From positions 1 to 38,940 of the forward strand of contig JADLHJ010000026.1 in assembly GCA_020848835.1 (NCBI GenBank): DNA of 38,940 nt, in the 5' to 3' direction. Below are positions 16,722 to 25,328 of this stretch, in pieces. The notes under the pieces were generated by a model. It was given only the letters and a program-made list of their open reading frames with translations. It made no database searches and had not been told where the DNA came from. The stretch is from Candidatus Hydrogenedentota bacterium (GTDB taxonomy: Bacteria > Hydrogenedentota > Hydrogenedentia > Hydrogenedentales > SLHB01). The stretch's first letter is position 1. The number at the start of each line of letters is the position of its first letter. The position numbers and the translations under genes are program-made.

Positions 16722-18635
16722 TCAGCTATCCAACGCGCGCGTCGCGACTTCTTCTTTCAGTTTGGCGATGAGTGCATCGAGGGTTTGTGCGCCGAGATCG
16801 CCTTTTCGGCGGTGGCGGATCGCGGCGGACATGCTGGCCTGTTCGCGTTCGCCAACGACGAGCATGTAGGGAATCTGTCGCGTTTGTGCTTCGCGGATTT
16901 TGTACTTCATCGTGTCGGGACTGAGGTCGGCCTCCGCACGCAGGCCCGCTTGTTGCAGGCGATCGCGCACGTGTTTCGCGTAGTTGTCGAAGGCATCCGC
17001 GACCGGCACGACGACCGCCTGCACCGGCGCAAGCCACAACGGGAACGCGCCCGCGAAGTGTTCGATCAGAATGCCGAGGAAGCGTTCGATCGATCCATAG
17101 ATCACGCGATGGATCACGACAGGGCGATGGCGGTTTCCATCCGGACCGATGTATTCGAGGTCGAACAGTTCCGGCATCGAGAAGTCGAGCTGAATCGTCG
17201 CGCACTGCCAGGAGCGCTTGAGGCTGTCGCGAATGTGAAAGTCGATCTTCGGCCCGTAGAACGCACCGTCGCCTGCATTCACTTTATACGGCATGCCTTT
17301 CGCATCAAGCGCATCGCGCAAGGCTTTGGTCGCCAATTCCCAGTTTTCATCGGAGCCGACCGACTTCGCCGGGCGCGTACTGAGTTCGACGCCGTATTCG
17401 AACCCGAACATCGTGTATACATGGCCGATGAAGTCAATGATTCCGATCACCTCGTCCTGTATCTGTTCGGGCGTGAGAAACAAGTGCGCGTCGTCTTGCG
17501 TGAACATGCGCACGCGCGTGAGCCCGTGCAACACGCCGGATTTCTCGTGCCGGTGTACCGTGCCAACTTCCGCCATGCGCAAGGGAAGATCGCGGTAGCT
17601 GCGCAGGTCGGTCTTGAACACCAGCATACTGCCGGGGCAGTTCATCGGCTTCACGGCGAAATCGCGCTCGTCGATCTGCGTGAAGTACATGTTCTCTTTG
17701 TAGTGGTCCCAGTGGCCGGATTTTTCCCAGAGCACGCGATCGAGAATGATCGGGGTACGAATCTCGGAGTAGCCGCGCTTCACATGCTCCTCGCGCCAGA
17801 ACGACATCAACTCGTTCCAGACGATGACGCCCTTGGGATGAAAGAACGGGAAGCCCGGGCCGTAAGGCTGAAAGCTGAAGAGATCGAGTTGACGTCCCAG
17901 CTTGCGGTGATCGCGCTTCTCCGCTTCCGCGCGCATTGCGACGTACTCGTCGAGTTCCTTCTTGCTCGGAAACGCAGTGCCGTAGATGCGCGTCAACATC
18001 TGGCGCTTCTCATCGCCGCGCCAATACGCGCCCGCAACACTCAGCAGTTTGAATGCTTTGATGCGGCCGGTTGATGGCAGGTGTGGCCCACGGCAAAGAT
18101 CGGTGAAATCGCCATTCTGGTAATACGTGATCGGCGCATCCGCAGGCAGGTCTTCGATTAGCTCAACTTTGTACGTATCGTCCGTCTCACGAAAATGCGC
18201 CAGCGCATCGTCGCGCTTCACGTCGATCCGGTTGAACGCCTGATCCTCTTGAACGACCTTCGCCATCTCCGCTTCGATCGCGGCGAAGTCTTCCTCGGTG
18301 ATCGGCGCTTCCAATTCCATGTCGTAGTAAAAGCCGTCTTCGATCGCCGGGCCGATCGCGAGTTTGGTATTCGGACGCAGCCGCATGATCGCCGTCGCCA
18401 TCACGTGCGCGCAGCTATGGCGAAACACGTCCTGCCCCGCGCGCGTATCGAAAGTGAGAATCGCGACGGTGTCGCCATCGGCCAGCGGCGTCGTAAGGCT
18501 CTTCACCTCGCCATTAATGCTCGCCCCAGTCGCGGCTTTCGCCAAGCGCGGCCCAATCGCCGCTGCCAAATCCAACGCCGAACTCCCCGGCGCCAACTCC
18601 CGCGCGGAACCATCCGGCAATTTTACGGTAATCAT
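16722..18635 (-). CDS. thrS: threonine--tRNA ligase
   Basis: Class II synthetase of 637 residues with the full bacterial layout: TGS domain (1-60, MITVKLPDGSARELAPGSSA), editing domain of the tRNA-SAD type (FRHSCAHVMATAIM and CRGPHL), catalytic core (MNCPGSMLVFK with the zinc-binding Cys, RMFTQDDAHLF, IDFHIRDSLKRSWQCATIQL) and a C-terminal anticodon-binding domain (PVQAVVVPVADAF). The editing site holds the H-x-x-x-H pattern and a Cys, so removal of mischarged Ser is probably intact. GAGGAG lies 11 bases before the ATG. The leader 18636-18858 contains a dispersed repeat; no T-box-like structure was recognised. Confidence 0.96.
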   Translation of the reverse strand: MITVKLPDGSARELAPGSSALDLAAAIGPRLAKAATGASINGEVKSLTTPLADGDTVAILTFDTRAGQDVFRHSCAHVMATAIMRLRPNTKLAIGPAIEDGFYYDMELEAPITEEDFAAIEAEMAKVVQEDQAFNRIDVKRDDALAHFRETDDTYKVELIEDLPADAPITYYQNGDFTDLCRGPHLPSTGRIKAFKLLSVAGAYWRGDEKRQMLTRIYGTAFPSKKELDEYVAMRAEAEKRDHRKLGRQLDLFSFQPYGPGFPFFHPKGVIVWNELMSFWREEHVKRGYSEIRTPIILDRVLWEKSGHWDHYKENMYFTQIDERDFAVKPMNCPGSMLVFKTDLRSYRDLPLRMAEVGTVHRHEKSGVLHGLTRVRMFTQDDAHLFLTPEQIQDEVIGIIDFIGHVYTMFGFEYGVELSTRPAKSVGSDENWELATKALRDALDAKGMPYKVNAGDGAFYGPKIDFHIRDSLKRSWQCATIQLDFSMPELFDLEYIGPDGNRHRPVVIHRVIYGSIERFLGILIEHFAGAFPLWLAPVQAVVVPVADAFDNYAKHVRDRLQQAGLRAEADLSPDTMKYKIREAQTRQIPYMLVVGEREQASMSAAIRHRRKGDLGAQTLDALIAKLKEEVATRALDS

Positions 18636-18808
18636 GCTCTCGAAAACTCCTCAATCACTTGGGATTTGAGCCGAAAAGGCTTCGCGGTTCCGGCTGGTAT
18701 GCGCACGCGGATACGCCAAAACCCCGTTTCGGCAATCGGATTATTGTGCCATGAATACGGGGAGAATTGCGACAGAAGGCCGACGTCGAGATGGTGGGCG
18801 TATGTTAT

Positions 18809-18839
18809 AAGACCGCGTAAACGCGGAGCTACGAACCTG
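18809..18839. repeat. 31-base dispersed repeat, copy 1
   Basis: This starts AAGACCGCGTAAACGCGGAG and continues to CTACGAACCTG. It matches 30920-30950 in 28 of 31 positions. A small hairpin, CCGCG-TAAA-CGCGG, forms its left half. Both copies lie in gaps, on the plus-strand orientation. Confidence 0.75.
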
Positions 18840-18858
18840 CCACCTTAAACGGATCGCA

Positions 18859-20595
18859 CTATTTCACGTTAAAATCGTACAGGCTCCGGTCGTTTACGTT
18901 TCCGTCGCTTTTGAGTTTAATCTCAACTTGGTACTTGCCACCTTCTTGAATGTTGTTTGGTACTTTCCATTTGAACGCGCCATCGTTGGGCGTTGCGTTT
19001 TTAATCGTCTGGACTTTGTTTCCGTCGCGGTAAAGATCAAGTCGCACGTCATCGTCAGCGTCAAGGTTTGTGACCCACTCGATCTTTCTCTTCTTGCCGC
19101 GTTTCCATTTCTCGCCGCCGTTTGGCGCGACGAGTTCCGTAACGCCAGCGACCGTCGCGGTCGATACAAGGATGTCTGCATCCGTCCCAATCGTGTCATC
19201 CAAGTCGTCATACGAGGACCACACGACAACGACGTGGCCTTCTTCGTCGGCAGCGATAACCGGGTTGATGTCGTCACCCGAATCGGTGTACGCGTTCGGA
19301 TTTGCAATTTCCGGAGCGGTCCATACTTTGCCTTCGGTGCTCAAGAAATAGGAGCGCAAGTCATAGTCGTTGCCGGTAACCTGATCGGAATTACCGGGGT
19401 TCGCAACGTTTTTGTCGCCAATAGCAACTCCGAAAAGCAGTGGTTCTGGGGCCTGCGCGCCTTTTCCAAAAAATTTGAACCAGCGAGTTAACATATCAAG
19501 CTCTTGAGAGGAGTCATCTGATTCCTTGGAATCGCTAGCTGGATTGTCGAAAACCTTCGGCGCGCTCCACGAAGCGCCATTTGTGGTAGAACGGGCAAAA
19601 CGAAGTTGCGTGCCGCCGCCACCCAGATAGCGATGCCATGTGACGAACCAGGTATTCGACCCCATGCCGTACACGCGCGCGCCGGCATCGCTTCCGATTG
19701 GCGAATTTCCCTGATCGGTCGGCGCATCAGAATTGAGGAATTGTGCATCGCCCCAATTTTCGCCACCGTCCGTCGAACGGGCAAAAAGAATGTCCCAGTC
19801 CACTCCGGCACCTTTCTCAAGGGTATCGTTCGATTCCCATACGGCGATCCAAGCGCCTTCCTCGCTCACAGCGAGAAATGGATTGATGTCGTCAGCAGAT
19901 GCATCTGAAAAATTACCGTTGAGATAAAACGGCGCGCCCCACGTATCGCCATCGTCGTCCGATCGGACTGCGACAATGTCTTCATCAAACTGGCTTCCGG
20001 CATCGAGCTGTGCCCTCGACGCCCACGCGCAAATCCATACGCCATTTCCATCGGTGAAGATTCGCGGGTTTTCATCGGCGTCCGCCAAGTCTGCGGTTGC
20101 GTTGGAATGGATCGCGGCAGCAGGAGACCACGCCGCGCCGCCGTTCGTCGAGCGCGAAAAGAAAATATCCGGGTCCGTACCGTCTCCGCTGCCTGCGGAA
20201 CGGCGCGACGCCCACACGGCAATCCACGTGCTGCCATCTGTCGCGATGTCGGGGGCCTCGTCGGATGTAGAATCGGTTGTGGCGTCGTCGTTCAGGGTAG
20301 TCACGTTGCTCCACGCCGCGCCGTCGTTCGTGGAGCGCGACACAAAAATGTCATAATCGCTCCCGACGGTGCCACCAAGCGTGTCTTGCGACGCCCACAC
20401 AACGACAAATGTGTCGCCACGGTCCGTCGCGATTCGCGGCGTGAGGTCGTTTGTGGAGTCAGACCCCGCGTTGGAATTAAGCGGTGATGGGTTACTGAAC
20501 GAGACACCAGCATACGCCGCCGTACACAGCACGCACATTAGTATGGCCGCAGCTTCAAATCGAGAGACGATCGTTCTCTTGTAAACTTGTTTCAT
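18859..20595 (-). CDS. exported Asp-box (BNR) propeller protein with Kre9/KNH-like C-terminal domain, copy B
   Basis: ATG 20595 (MKQVYKRTIVSRFEAAAILM) is chosen over upstream starts that would overlap the previous gene; it gives 578 residues with a signal peptide ending near AAYA. Six Asp-box motifs follow: SRSTNDGAAW, SRSTNGGAAW, VRSDDDGDTW, ARSTDGGENW, ARSTTNGASW and a weaker LSTEGKVW. Six repeats fit a six-bladed sialidase-type propeller, but I did not find a convincing sialidase Arg triad, so enzyme activity is not claimed. The last 90 residues (from PNGGEKWKRGKK) resemble the Kre9/KNH beta-sandwich found in surface proteins. Only 7 bases separate it from its paralogue upstream, so they are co-transcribed. 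The protein is probably secreted or surface-bound, with unknown ligand. Confidence 0.85.
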   Translation of the reverse strand: MKQVYKRTIVSRFEAAAILMCVLCTAAYAGVSFSNPSPLNSNAGSDSTNDLTPRIATDRGDTFVVVWASQDTLGGTVGSDYDIFVSRSTNDGAAWSNVTTLNDDATTDSTSDEAPDIATDGSTWIAVWASRRSAGSGDGTDPDIFFSRSTNGGAAWSPAAAIHSNATADLADADENPRIFTDGNGVWICAWASRAQLDAGSQFDEDIVAVRSDDDGDTWGAPFYLNGNFSDASADDINPFLAVSEEGAWIAVWESNDTLEKGAGVDWDILFARSTDGGENWGDAQFLNSDAPTDQGNSPIGSDAGARVYGMGSNTWFVTWHRYLGGGGTQLRFARSTTNGASWSAPKVFDNPASDSKESDDSSQELDMLTRWFKFFGKGAQAPEPLLFGVAIGDKNVANPGNSDQVTGNDYDLRSYFLSTEGKVWTAPEIANPNAYTDSGDDINPVIAADEEGHVVVVWSSYDDLDDTIGTDADILVSTATVAGVTELVAPNGGEKWKRGKKRKIEWVTNLDADDDVRLDLYRDGNKVQTIKNATPNDGAFKWKVPNNIQEGGKYQVEIKLKSDGNVNDRSLYDFNVK

Positions 20596-20602
20596 CGTGC
20601 GC

Positions 20603-22297
20603 TCACTTAACATTGAAGTTGTATAAACTGACATCGTCCACGCTCGCATCACTCTTCAAAGTGATTCCAACTTGGTACTTGCCGCCTTTTTGAATGTTGT
20701 TCGGCACTTTCCATTTGAACGCGCCGTCGTTCGGCGTTGCGTTTTTGATCGTCTGCACTTTATTGCCGTTCCGATAGAGATCGAGACGCACTTTTTCCGA
20801 AGACTCCAGGTTAGTGCTCCATTTGATCTTTTCATTCTTACCACGTTTCCATTTCTCACCTCCGTTGGGTGTGAGCAATTCCGTGAACTTCACCGCGGAC
20901 GTGCGCGCAAATACTATGTCGGCATCGCCGACGGTGTTGCCAAGCGCGTTGAAGGAGCTCCACACGATGACGATGTTGCCGTCGTTATCGCACGCGATCT
21001 CGGATGATTCATCATCACCTGTGTCGGAGAAGGCATTTGTATTGATGAATTCAGAATCGGTCCATGTCTTGCCGCCGTCTGTCGAAATCTTGCTGCGGAT
21101 ATCGTAATCGTTGCCGGACGTGGCCTTGTTCGCGGGCGGTTCCTCGGCTGAGATGTCGGATGTGAACGAAGTGATTACGACAGGGTCCGCAGCACCTTTG
21201 CCGTATCGCCTGTACCGCAGAGAACGAAATTGGTTCAATCCGCCGAAACCCGCCTTTTCCAGATCAGGAATTTCCAAGCCCGCAGGCGGAGACCACGATT
21301 GGCCTCCGTCCGTGCTGCGCGCAATCATTCCCAGATCGAATTCATCGCTGCTCACGCGATCCCAGGTCACCATCCAGTCATTCCCGTCCAAGTGAAGCGC
21401 TTGGACGTTGTCTTCGTTCCCGATGGGCGACTCGCCTTCATCAACGGCATGATCGGTGTTCAGAAAGTCCGCATCGCTCCATGACTGGCCGTCATTTGTG
21501 GAGTATGAAACGAGGATGTCGTCATCGTCCGAAACACCGCCCGCAAGGTCATCGGTCGAGTGCCATACGACGATCCATTCATCGTCGCCATTCGATGCCA
21601 CGAAAGGTTCATAATCAAAGCCCGTCGCATTTACGGCGTTGCTGTTGAGGTGCGCTGGCGCGCTCCAGGTAACGCCGTCGTCTGTAGAGCGCGAATAAAC
21701 GATATCGAGATCGAATTGTCCCGTGTGTGTCAGCGGCCTGGTGGACGACCACACGCAGACCCAATACCCTTCGCCGTCCGTCGCGACACGTGGATTGCTG
21801 TCGCTATTGAAGCCGTCGGCGGTTTCATTGACGTGAATGGGCGCGCTGCTCGACCACGTTGATCCGCCATTCGTCGATCGCGAGAAGAAGACATCGTTAT
21901 CCACGTCGTCGCCAGCGCCGGCGTCCTTTTCGGATATCCACACCACAATACAGGTTGAGCCGGCTGCTGCAATGTCCGGTTGTTCGTCTTCGTCGGAATC
22001 GTCCGCCGCGCCATTATTAAGATTCGCTACACTACTCCACGTCCCGCCATCATTCGTCGAGCGCGAAAAGATGATGTCTTTGTCATCGTCATCATCCGCG
22101 TCCAGCGACTCCTCCGACCCCCAGACCACTACAAACGTATCGTCCCCATCGGTCGCCAGGTGCGGGTCAAAATCATGCTCGCTATCGGTTGCAGCGTTAG
22201 AGTTGAGCGGCGCGGGATCGGTAAAGGCAATGCGGGCGAGTGCGGAATAAGAAAGCAGGAGAGCGATAAGTACGACACGGCATAATCGCAGACGCAT
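20603..22297 (-). CDS. exported Asp-box (BNR) propeller protein with Kre9/KNH-like C-terminal domain, copy A
   Basis: Start ATG 22297 (MRLRLCRVVLIALLLSYSAL) has GGAG 7 bases before it and is preferred over TTG 22303; it gives 564 residues with a signal peptide. Six Asp-boxes are visible: SRSTNDGGTW, SRSTNGGSTW, SRSTDDGVTW, SYSTNDGQSW, ARSTDGGQSW and KISTDGGKTW. The surface is very acidic (LDADDDDDKD near the N-terminus, also DDSDEDEQPD). The C-terminal domain from PNGGEKWKRGKN is almost identical to that of the neighbouring copy, including VQTIKNATPNDGAFKWKVPN, while the propellers differ much more. It heads a two-gene operon with a promoter candidate upstream. The acidity hints at Ca2+ or salt-dependent folding. 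Function unknown. Confidence 0.86.
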   Translation of the reverse strand: MRLRLCRVVLIALLLSYSALARIAFTDPAPLNSNAATDSEHDFDPHLATDGDDTFVVVWGSEESLDADDDDDKDIIFSRSTNDGGTWSSVANLNNGAADDSDEDEQPDIAAAGSTCIVVWISEKDAGAGDDVDNDVFFSRSTNGGSTWSSSAPIHVNETADGFNSDSNPRVATDGEGYWVCVWSSTRPLTHTGQFDLDIVYSRSTDDGVTWSAPAHLNSNAVNATGFDYEPFVASNGDDEWIVVWHSTDDLAGGVSDDDDILVSYSTNDGQSWSDADFLNTDHAVDEGESPIGNEDNVQALHLDGNDWMVTWDRVSSDEFDLGMIARSTDGGQSWSPPAGLEIPDLEKAGFGGLNQFRSLRYRRYGKGAADPVVITSFTSDISAEEPPANKATSGNDYDIRSKISTDGGKTWTDSEFINTNAFSDTGDDESSEIACDNDGNIVIVWSSFNALGNTVGDADIVFARTSAVKFTELLTPNGGEKWKRGKNEKIKWSTNLESSEKVRLDLYRNGNKVQTIKNATPNDGAFKWKVPNNIQKGGKYQVGITLKSDASVDDVSLYNFNVK

Positions 22298-22345
22298 GTT
22301 CAATCTCCAGGCATTACGCAGTGAACAGAGGTACAGCCAGGAAAC

Positions 22346-22374
22346 ATGCTACTGCACGCCTCGAATTACGTCAA
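22346..22374 (-). promoter_or_regulatory. putative sigma70-type promoter of the Asp-box pair
   Basis: On the minus strand TTGACG (22374-22369) and TAGCAT (22351-22346) are 17 bases apart, placing a start site about 40 bases before ATG 22297. The rest of the divergent gap up to 22525 shows no clear signal for the plus-strand gene. Confidence 0.45.
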
Positions 22375-22525
22375 TGTGCAATGCTGCATGTAGGACACTG
22401 TCGAATTCTAATGGGAACGGCAGGGAGATTTGGGTATCACCGGTTGCATTATCGCAAAAACGTATGGCACGCTTTCGTGTCCGGGCGCTAGTTATTTTCA
22501 CTCTTTTCAGAGGAGCATCACGCTT

Positions 22526-24373
22526 ATGTTTAGATTGTGTGCGCTGTTCGTTGCAATGGTCGTTGTCATGCCTATTGCCTTTGCAGACAGCTTCTATATC
22601 GCGCCATTTCTTCAGAACGTGTCCCCCGACGGCGTCACGGTCATCTACCAAACAAACGAAAACGGTCAGGGCGTGGTCGAGTACGGACCCGAGGGCAAGT
22701 TCGATCAGAAAGCAACGGGCGCAGCGGATGAAATGATTCGAAAGGTGCGGATCACCGGTCTAAAACCGGACACTGCGTATTCGTATCGTGTGCGTGTGGG
22801 CGATGAAGTGAAGGAGCATGTCTTCAAGACCGCGCCGTTGCCTAGCGCGGATCGCGAAGTAACCTTTGCGATCTTCGGCGATACACGGCGCTGGGAGAAC
22901 AGGGTCGAGGAAACCGGCTTTATCAAAAGTCTGATGGAATGGAAGCCGGAATTCTTTTTGATCAATGGCGATCTCGTTGTGAAGGGTCACGACTACTCGC
23001 TATGGAAACCTCACTTCGATCGTTTCGCCGAGATCGGCGCCACGCACATGGTCCTCACCGCGCGCGGGAACCACGAAGGTTCGATGTTGACAGACAAAGA
23101 GAACGACTGGTTCGCTAAGTATCACGACAACCCGAACGGCGAACCTTACTCGCATTTTACCTGGGGCAATGTGCACGTAGTCGCACTCGCGTGGGAACAG
23201 ACGGTAAATCCCGCGATGGTCAAGCCGACCGCCGACTGGCTTGATACGCACCTTGGCGACGCGAAGTCCCCGTATACGTTCGTGTCGCAGCATTTCCCGA
23301 TTTATTGCACGGGCTACGCAGGCCCCGCAGACAACCGCAAGCAGCCGGGCGATGATATGCTGTTGTTCAAGAACGTGCTCGACAAACACAACGTCACCGC
23401 GCACATGGCCGGACACACGCACATCTTCGAGCGGCATTATCCGATTCGTGACAACAAGCGCGACGACCGAAACGGCGTGCACTATCTCGTGAATGGCGGT
23501 GATATCAACGCCAACTATGGCGAGTGGTGGACCGCCTACACCGACAACGGCAGCGGTTACAGCAAACCAACCTATACGATCTATCAGTGCAAGAAGGATC
23601 GCATGGACATCCGCACCTTCGCTTGGTCGGAGGAACAGAAAAAGTTCGTCCAAATCGATCGCGACATCGCGTGGAAGGATGAGGCCACGCCAAAGTCCGT
23701 ACTTACGTCGCTTGATTCGCTGAAAGGTGCTGAACAATTAGATGCTATCGAAGCGCTCGGCGCGATGTTGTATGAACCGGCAATTCCTTCACTCGCAAAA
23801 ATTCTAAAGAGCGAGGATTTGGCTGCATGTCAGAAGGCTGCGTGGGCCATCAGCATGATCGGCACGAAAGAGTCCATAATGGCCCTGCAAACCTATCTCG
23901 ACGACAAGGACCCTGAAGTGCGCTATCAGGCCGCGCGCGCATTTGAAGTGGCGATGCCGGAAGCGATGGGTAAGGATATCGCCAAACGGGCTGCGGACGA
24001 TTCGCAGGACCCGCGCGTGCGCGTGAAACTCATCGGCGCGTTGCAATTGCATGGCGATCCCAAGCTTACGCGCGAAACGCTTATGGGCATTGTGGAATCG
24101 AAAGCGCCGGATGCCGTCCGTGAGCGCGCTGCCTATGGATTGACGCGCGTCGTTGGTGAAAAGGACGTGAAGCCGCTGCTCAAGGCGATTGACCGTGAAA
24201 GCAACTCATATGTGACCGCGCGCCTTGCCTTTACTTTGAACAAGCTTACGGGCTTCACGCAGAACGCCGAACAATTCGGCAAAACTCAACCCGGCGAACG
24301 CGGCGAATTCATCAAAAAATGGGAAGAAGCCCCGAAGGACGGGGTAAAGAAAACCGCTGCCGCTTCGCAGTAG
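22526..24373 (+). CDS. exported metallophosphoesterase (purple acid phosphatase-like) fused to HEAT-like repeats
   Basis: ATG 22526 follows AGAGGAG and starts a signal peptide, MFRLCALFVAMVVVMPIAFA; an in-frame start 96 bases upstream is rejected. The protein has 615 residues. Residues 22-105 resemble the fibronectin-like N-domain of purple acid phosphatases. Residues 112-380 are a calcineurin-like phosphoesterase with the full metal-binding set: FGDT (Asp119), NGDL (Asp149), GNHEG (Asn182, His183), QHFP (His256) and GHTH (His297, His299). Residues 400-576 are alpha-helical HEAT-like repeats (for example DPEVRYQAARAFEVA and APDAVRERAAYGL), unusual on a secreted phosphatase. It probably hydrolyses phosphate esters outside the cytoplasm. 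An SGNH hydrolase follows 64 bases later, perhaps in the same operon. Confidence 0.9.
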   Translation: MFRLCALFVAMVVVMPIAFADSFYIAPFLQNVSPDGVTVIYQTNENGQGVVEYGPEGKFDQKATGAADEMIRKVRITGLKPDTAYSYRVRVGDEVKEHVFKTAPLPSADREVTFAIFGDTRRWENRVEETGFIKSLMEWKPEFFLINGDLVVKGHDYSLWKPHFDRFAEIGATHMVLTARGNHEGSMLTDKENDWFAKYHDNPNGEPYSHFTWGNVHVVALAWEQTVNPAMVKPTADWLDTHLGDAKSPYTFVSQHFPIYCTGYAGPADNRKQPGDDMLLFKNVLDKHNVTAHMAGHTHIFERHYPIRDNKRDDRNGVHYLVNGGDINANYGEWWTAYTDNGSGYSKPTYTIYQCKKDRMDIRTFAWSEEQKKFVQIDRDIAWKDEATPKSVLTSLDSLKGAEQLDAIEALGAMLYEPAIPSLAKILKSEDLAACQKAAWAISMIGTKESIMALQTYLDDKDPEVRYQAARAFEVAMPEAMGKDIAKRAADDSQDPRVRVKLIGALQLHGDPKLTRETLMGIVESKAPDAVRERAAYGLTRVVGEKDVKPLLKAIDRESNSYVTARLAFTLNKLTGFTQNAEQFGKTQPGERGEFIKKWEEAPKDGVKKTAAASQ

Positions 24374-24437
24374 AGTAAGAAGAGTACGGCGCGACGGGGG
24401 GAAATGTTGCTGCGGCTCATTCATTGGGGGATCTGTT

Positions 24438-25232
24438 ATGTCTTGTAATTTTGCGCGAGTGGGTTTGATCCTTTTTGTTTTGCTTTGTGGAACGATTTGG
24501 GCAATTGCCGACGACGCAACCGCGGCGCAGCCTGCGAAAGTAAATGATGCGATTGTTCCTGTGCCGGGCGGCAGTGACACGTGGCGCGAGCGGCATGAAG
24601 CGATAAACGCCCGGATTAAAGAAAGTCATGTCGACCTCGTGTACATCGGCGACTCGATCGTCGGCAATTGGAAGTGGGAAGGAAAGCCTGTTTGGGATCA
24701 TTACTACGCAAAACGCAACGGCGCAAATCTGGGAATTTCGGGTGACCGCACGCAACATGTATTGTGGCGGTTGCAGCATGGAAACATCGACGGGATTTCT
24801 CCAAAGCTCGCCATTGTGATGATTGGCCAGAATAACGGACCCTTCAATACGGGTGAAGAAATCGGCGCGGGCGTGACTGCAATTGTGCAGACGTTGCGTG
24901 AAAAGCTGCCGGATACAAAAGTTCTCGTGTTAGCCATCTTTCCGCGGCGCGAGAAACCAACCGAGGAACGCGCGGTACTCGCCAAAGCGAATGAAATCGC
25001 ATCAAAGCTGGCGGACGACAAGCACGTGTTCTATATGGACGTGAACTATTTGTTCCTGCGTCCGGACGGAAGTATCCCGGCATCGCTCATGCCGGACTTT
25101 GAACATCCGAATGAAGAGGGGCATCGGGTTTGGGCGGCGGCCATCGAAGCAAAAGTCGCAGAGCTCATGGGAGATACGCCGACACCCGAGATGCCGGCGC
25201 AACCGAATGGAGTTGCGGCGACAAAGCAGTAA
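24438..25232 (+). CDS. exported SGNH/GDSL-type hydrolase (PAF-acetylhydrolase-like)
   Basis: Protein of 264 residues with a signal peptide (MSCNFARVGLILFVLLCGTI, cleaved near AIA-DD). The SGNH blocks are in order: block I VYIGDSI with nucleophile Ser73, block II NLGISGDRT with Gly, block III IGQNNG with Asn132, and block V MPDFEHPNEEGH with Asp220 and His223. Block III has Q where relatives have T (GTNN). The whole resembles the platelet-activating factor acetylhydrolase beta/gamma-like group, which in bacteria often contains sugar acetylesterases. An acetylesterase acting on polysaccharide is a reasonable inference. The C-terminal 20 residues are a Pro/Ala-rich tail. Confidence 0.88.
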   Translation: MSCNFARVGLILFVLLCGTIWAIADDATAAQPAKVNDAIVPVPGGSDTWRERHEAINARIKESHVDLVYIGDSIVGNWKWEGKPVWDHYYAKRNGANLGISGDRTQHVLWRLQHGNIDGISPKLAIVMIGQNNGPFNTGEEIGAGVTAIVQTLREKLPDTKVLVLAIFPRREKPTEERAVLAKANEIASKLADDKHVFYMDVNYLFLRPDGSIPASLMPDFEHPNEEGHRVWAAAIEAKVAELMGDTPTPEMPAQPNGVAATKQ

Positions 25233-25328
25233 CACTTTGAACTGCTGTTCTCCCTACTCCACAGTCTTTGCGCCGCGTTCGTTTGGCGCAGTCGCGCGGG
25301 CTCTATTTCAATCCGTATACTCGTGCAC

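Noticed and set aside
16704..18074. 456-residue plus-strand frame over thrS
   Set aside because: It is antisense to thrS, which carries all synthetase motifs; the reverse frame has no domain.
18636..18858. thrS leader considered as a T-box or translational operator
   Set aside because: Only short, weak hairpins are present and no T-box consensus was seen.
18859..22297. Asp-box pair considered as active sialidases
   Set aside because: The Asp-boxes are clear, but no convincing Arg triad or FRIP-like motif was found, so only the fold is claimed.
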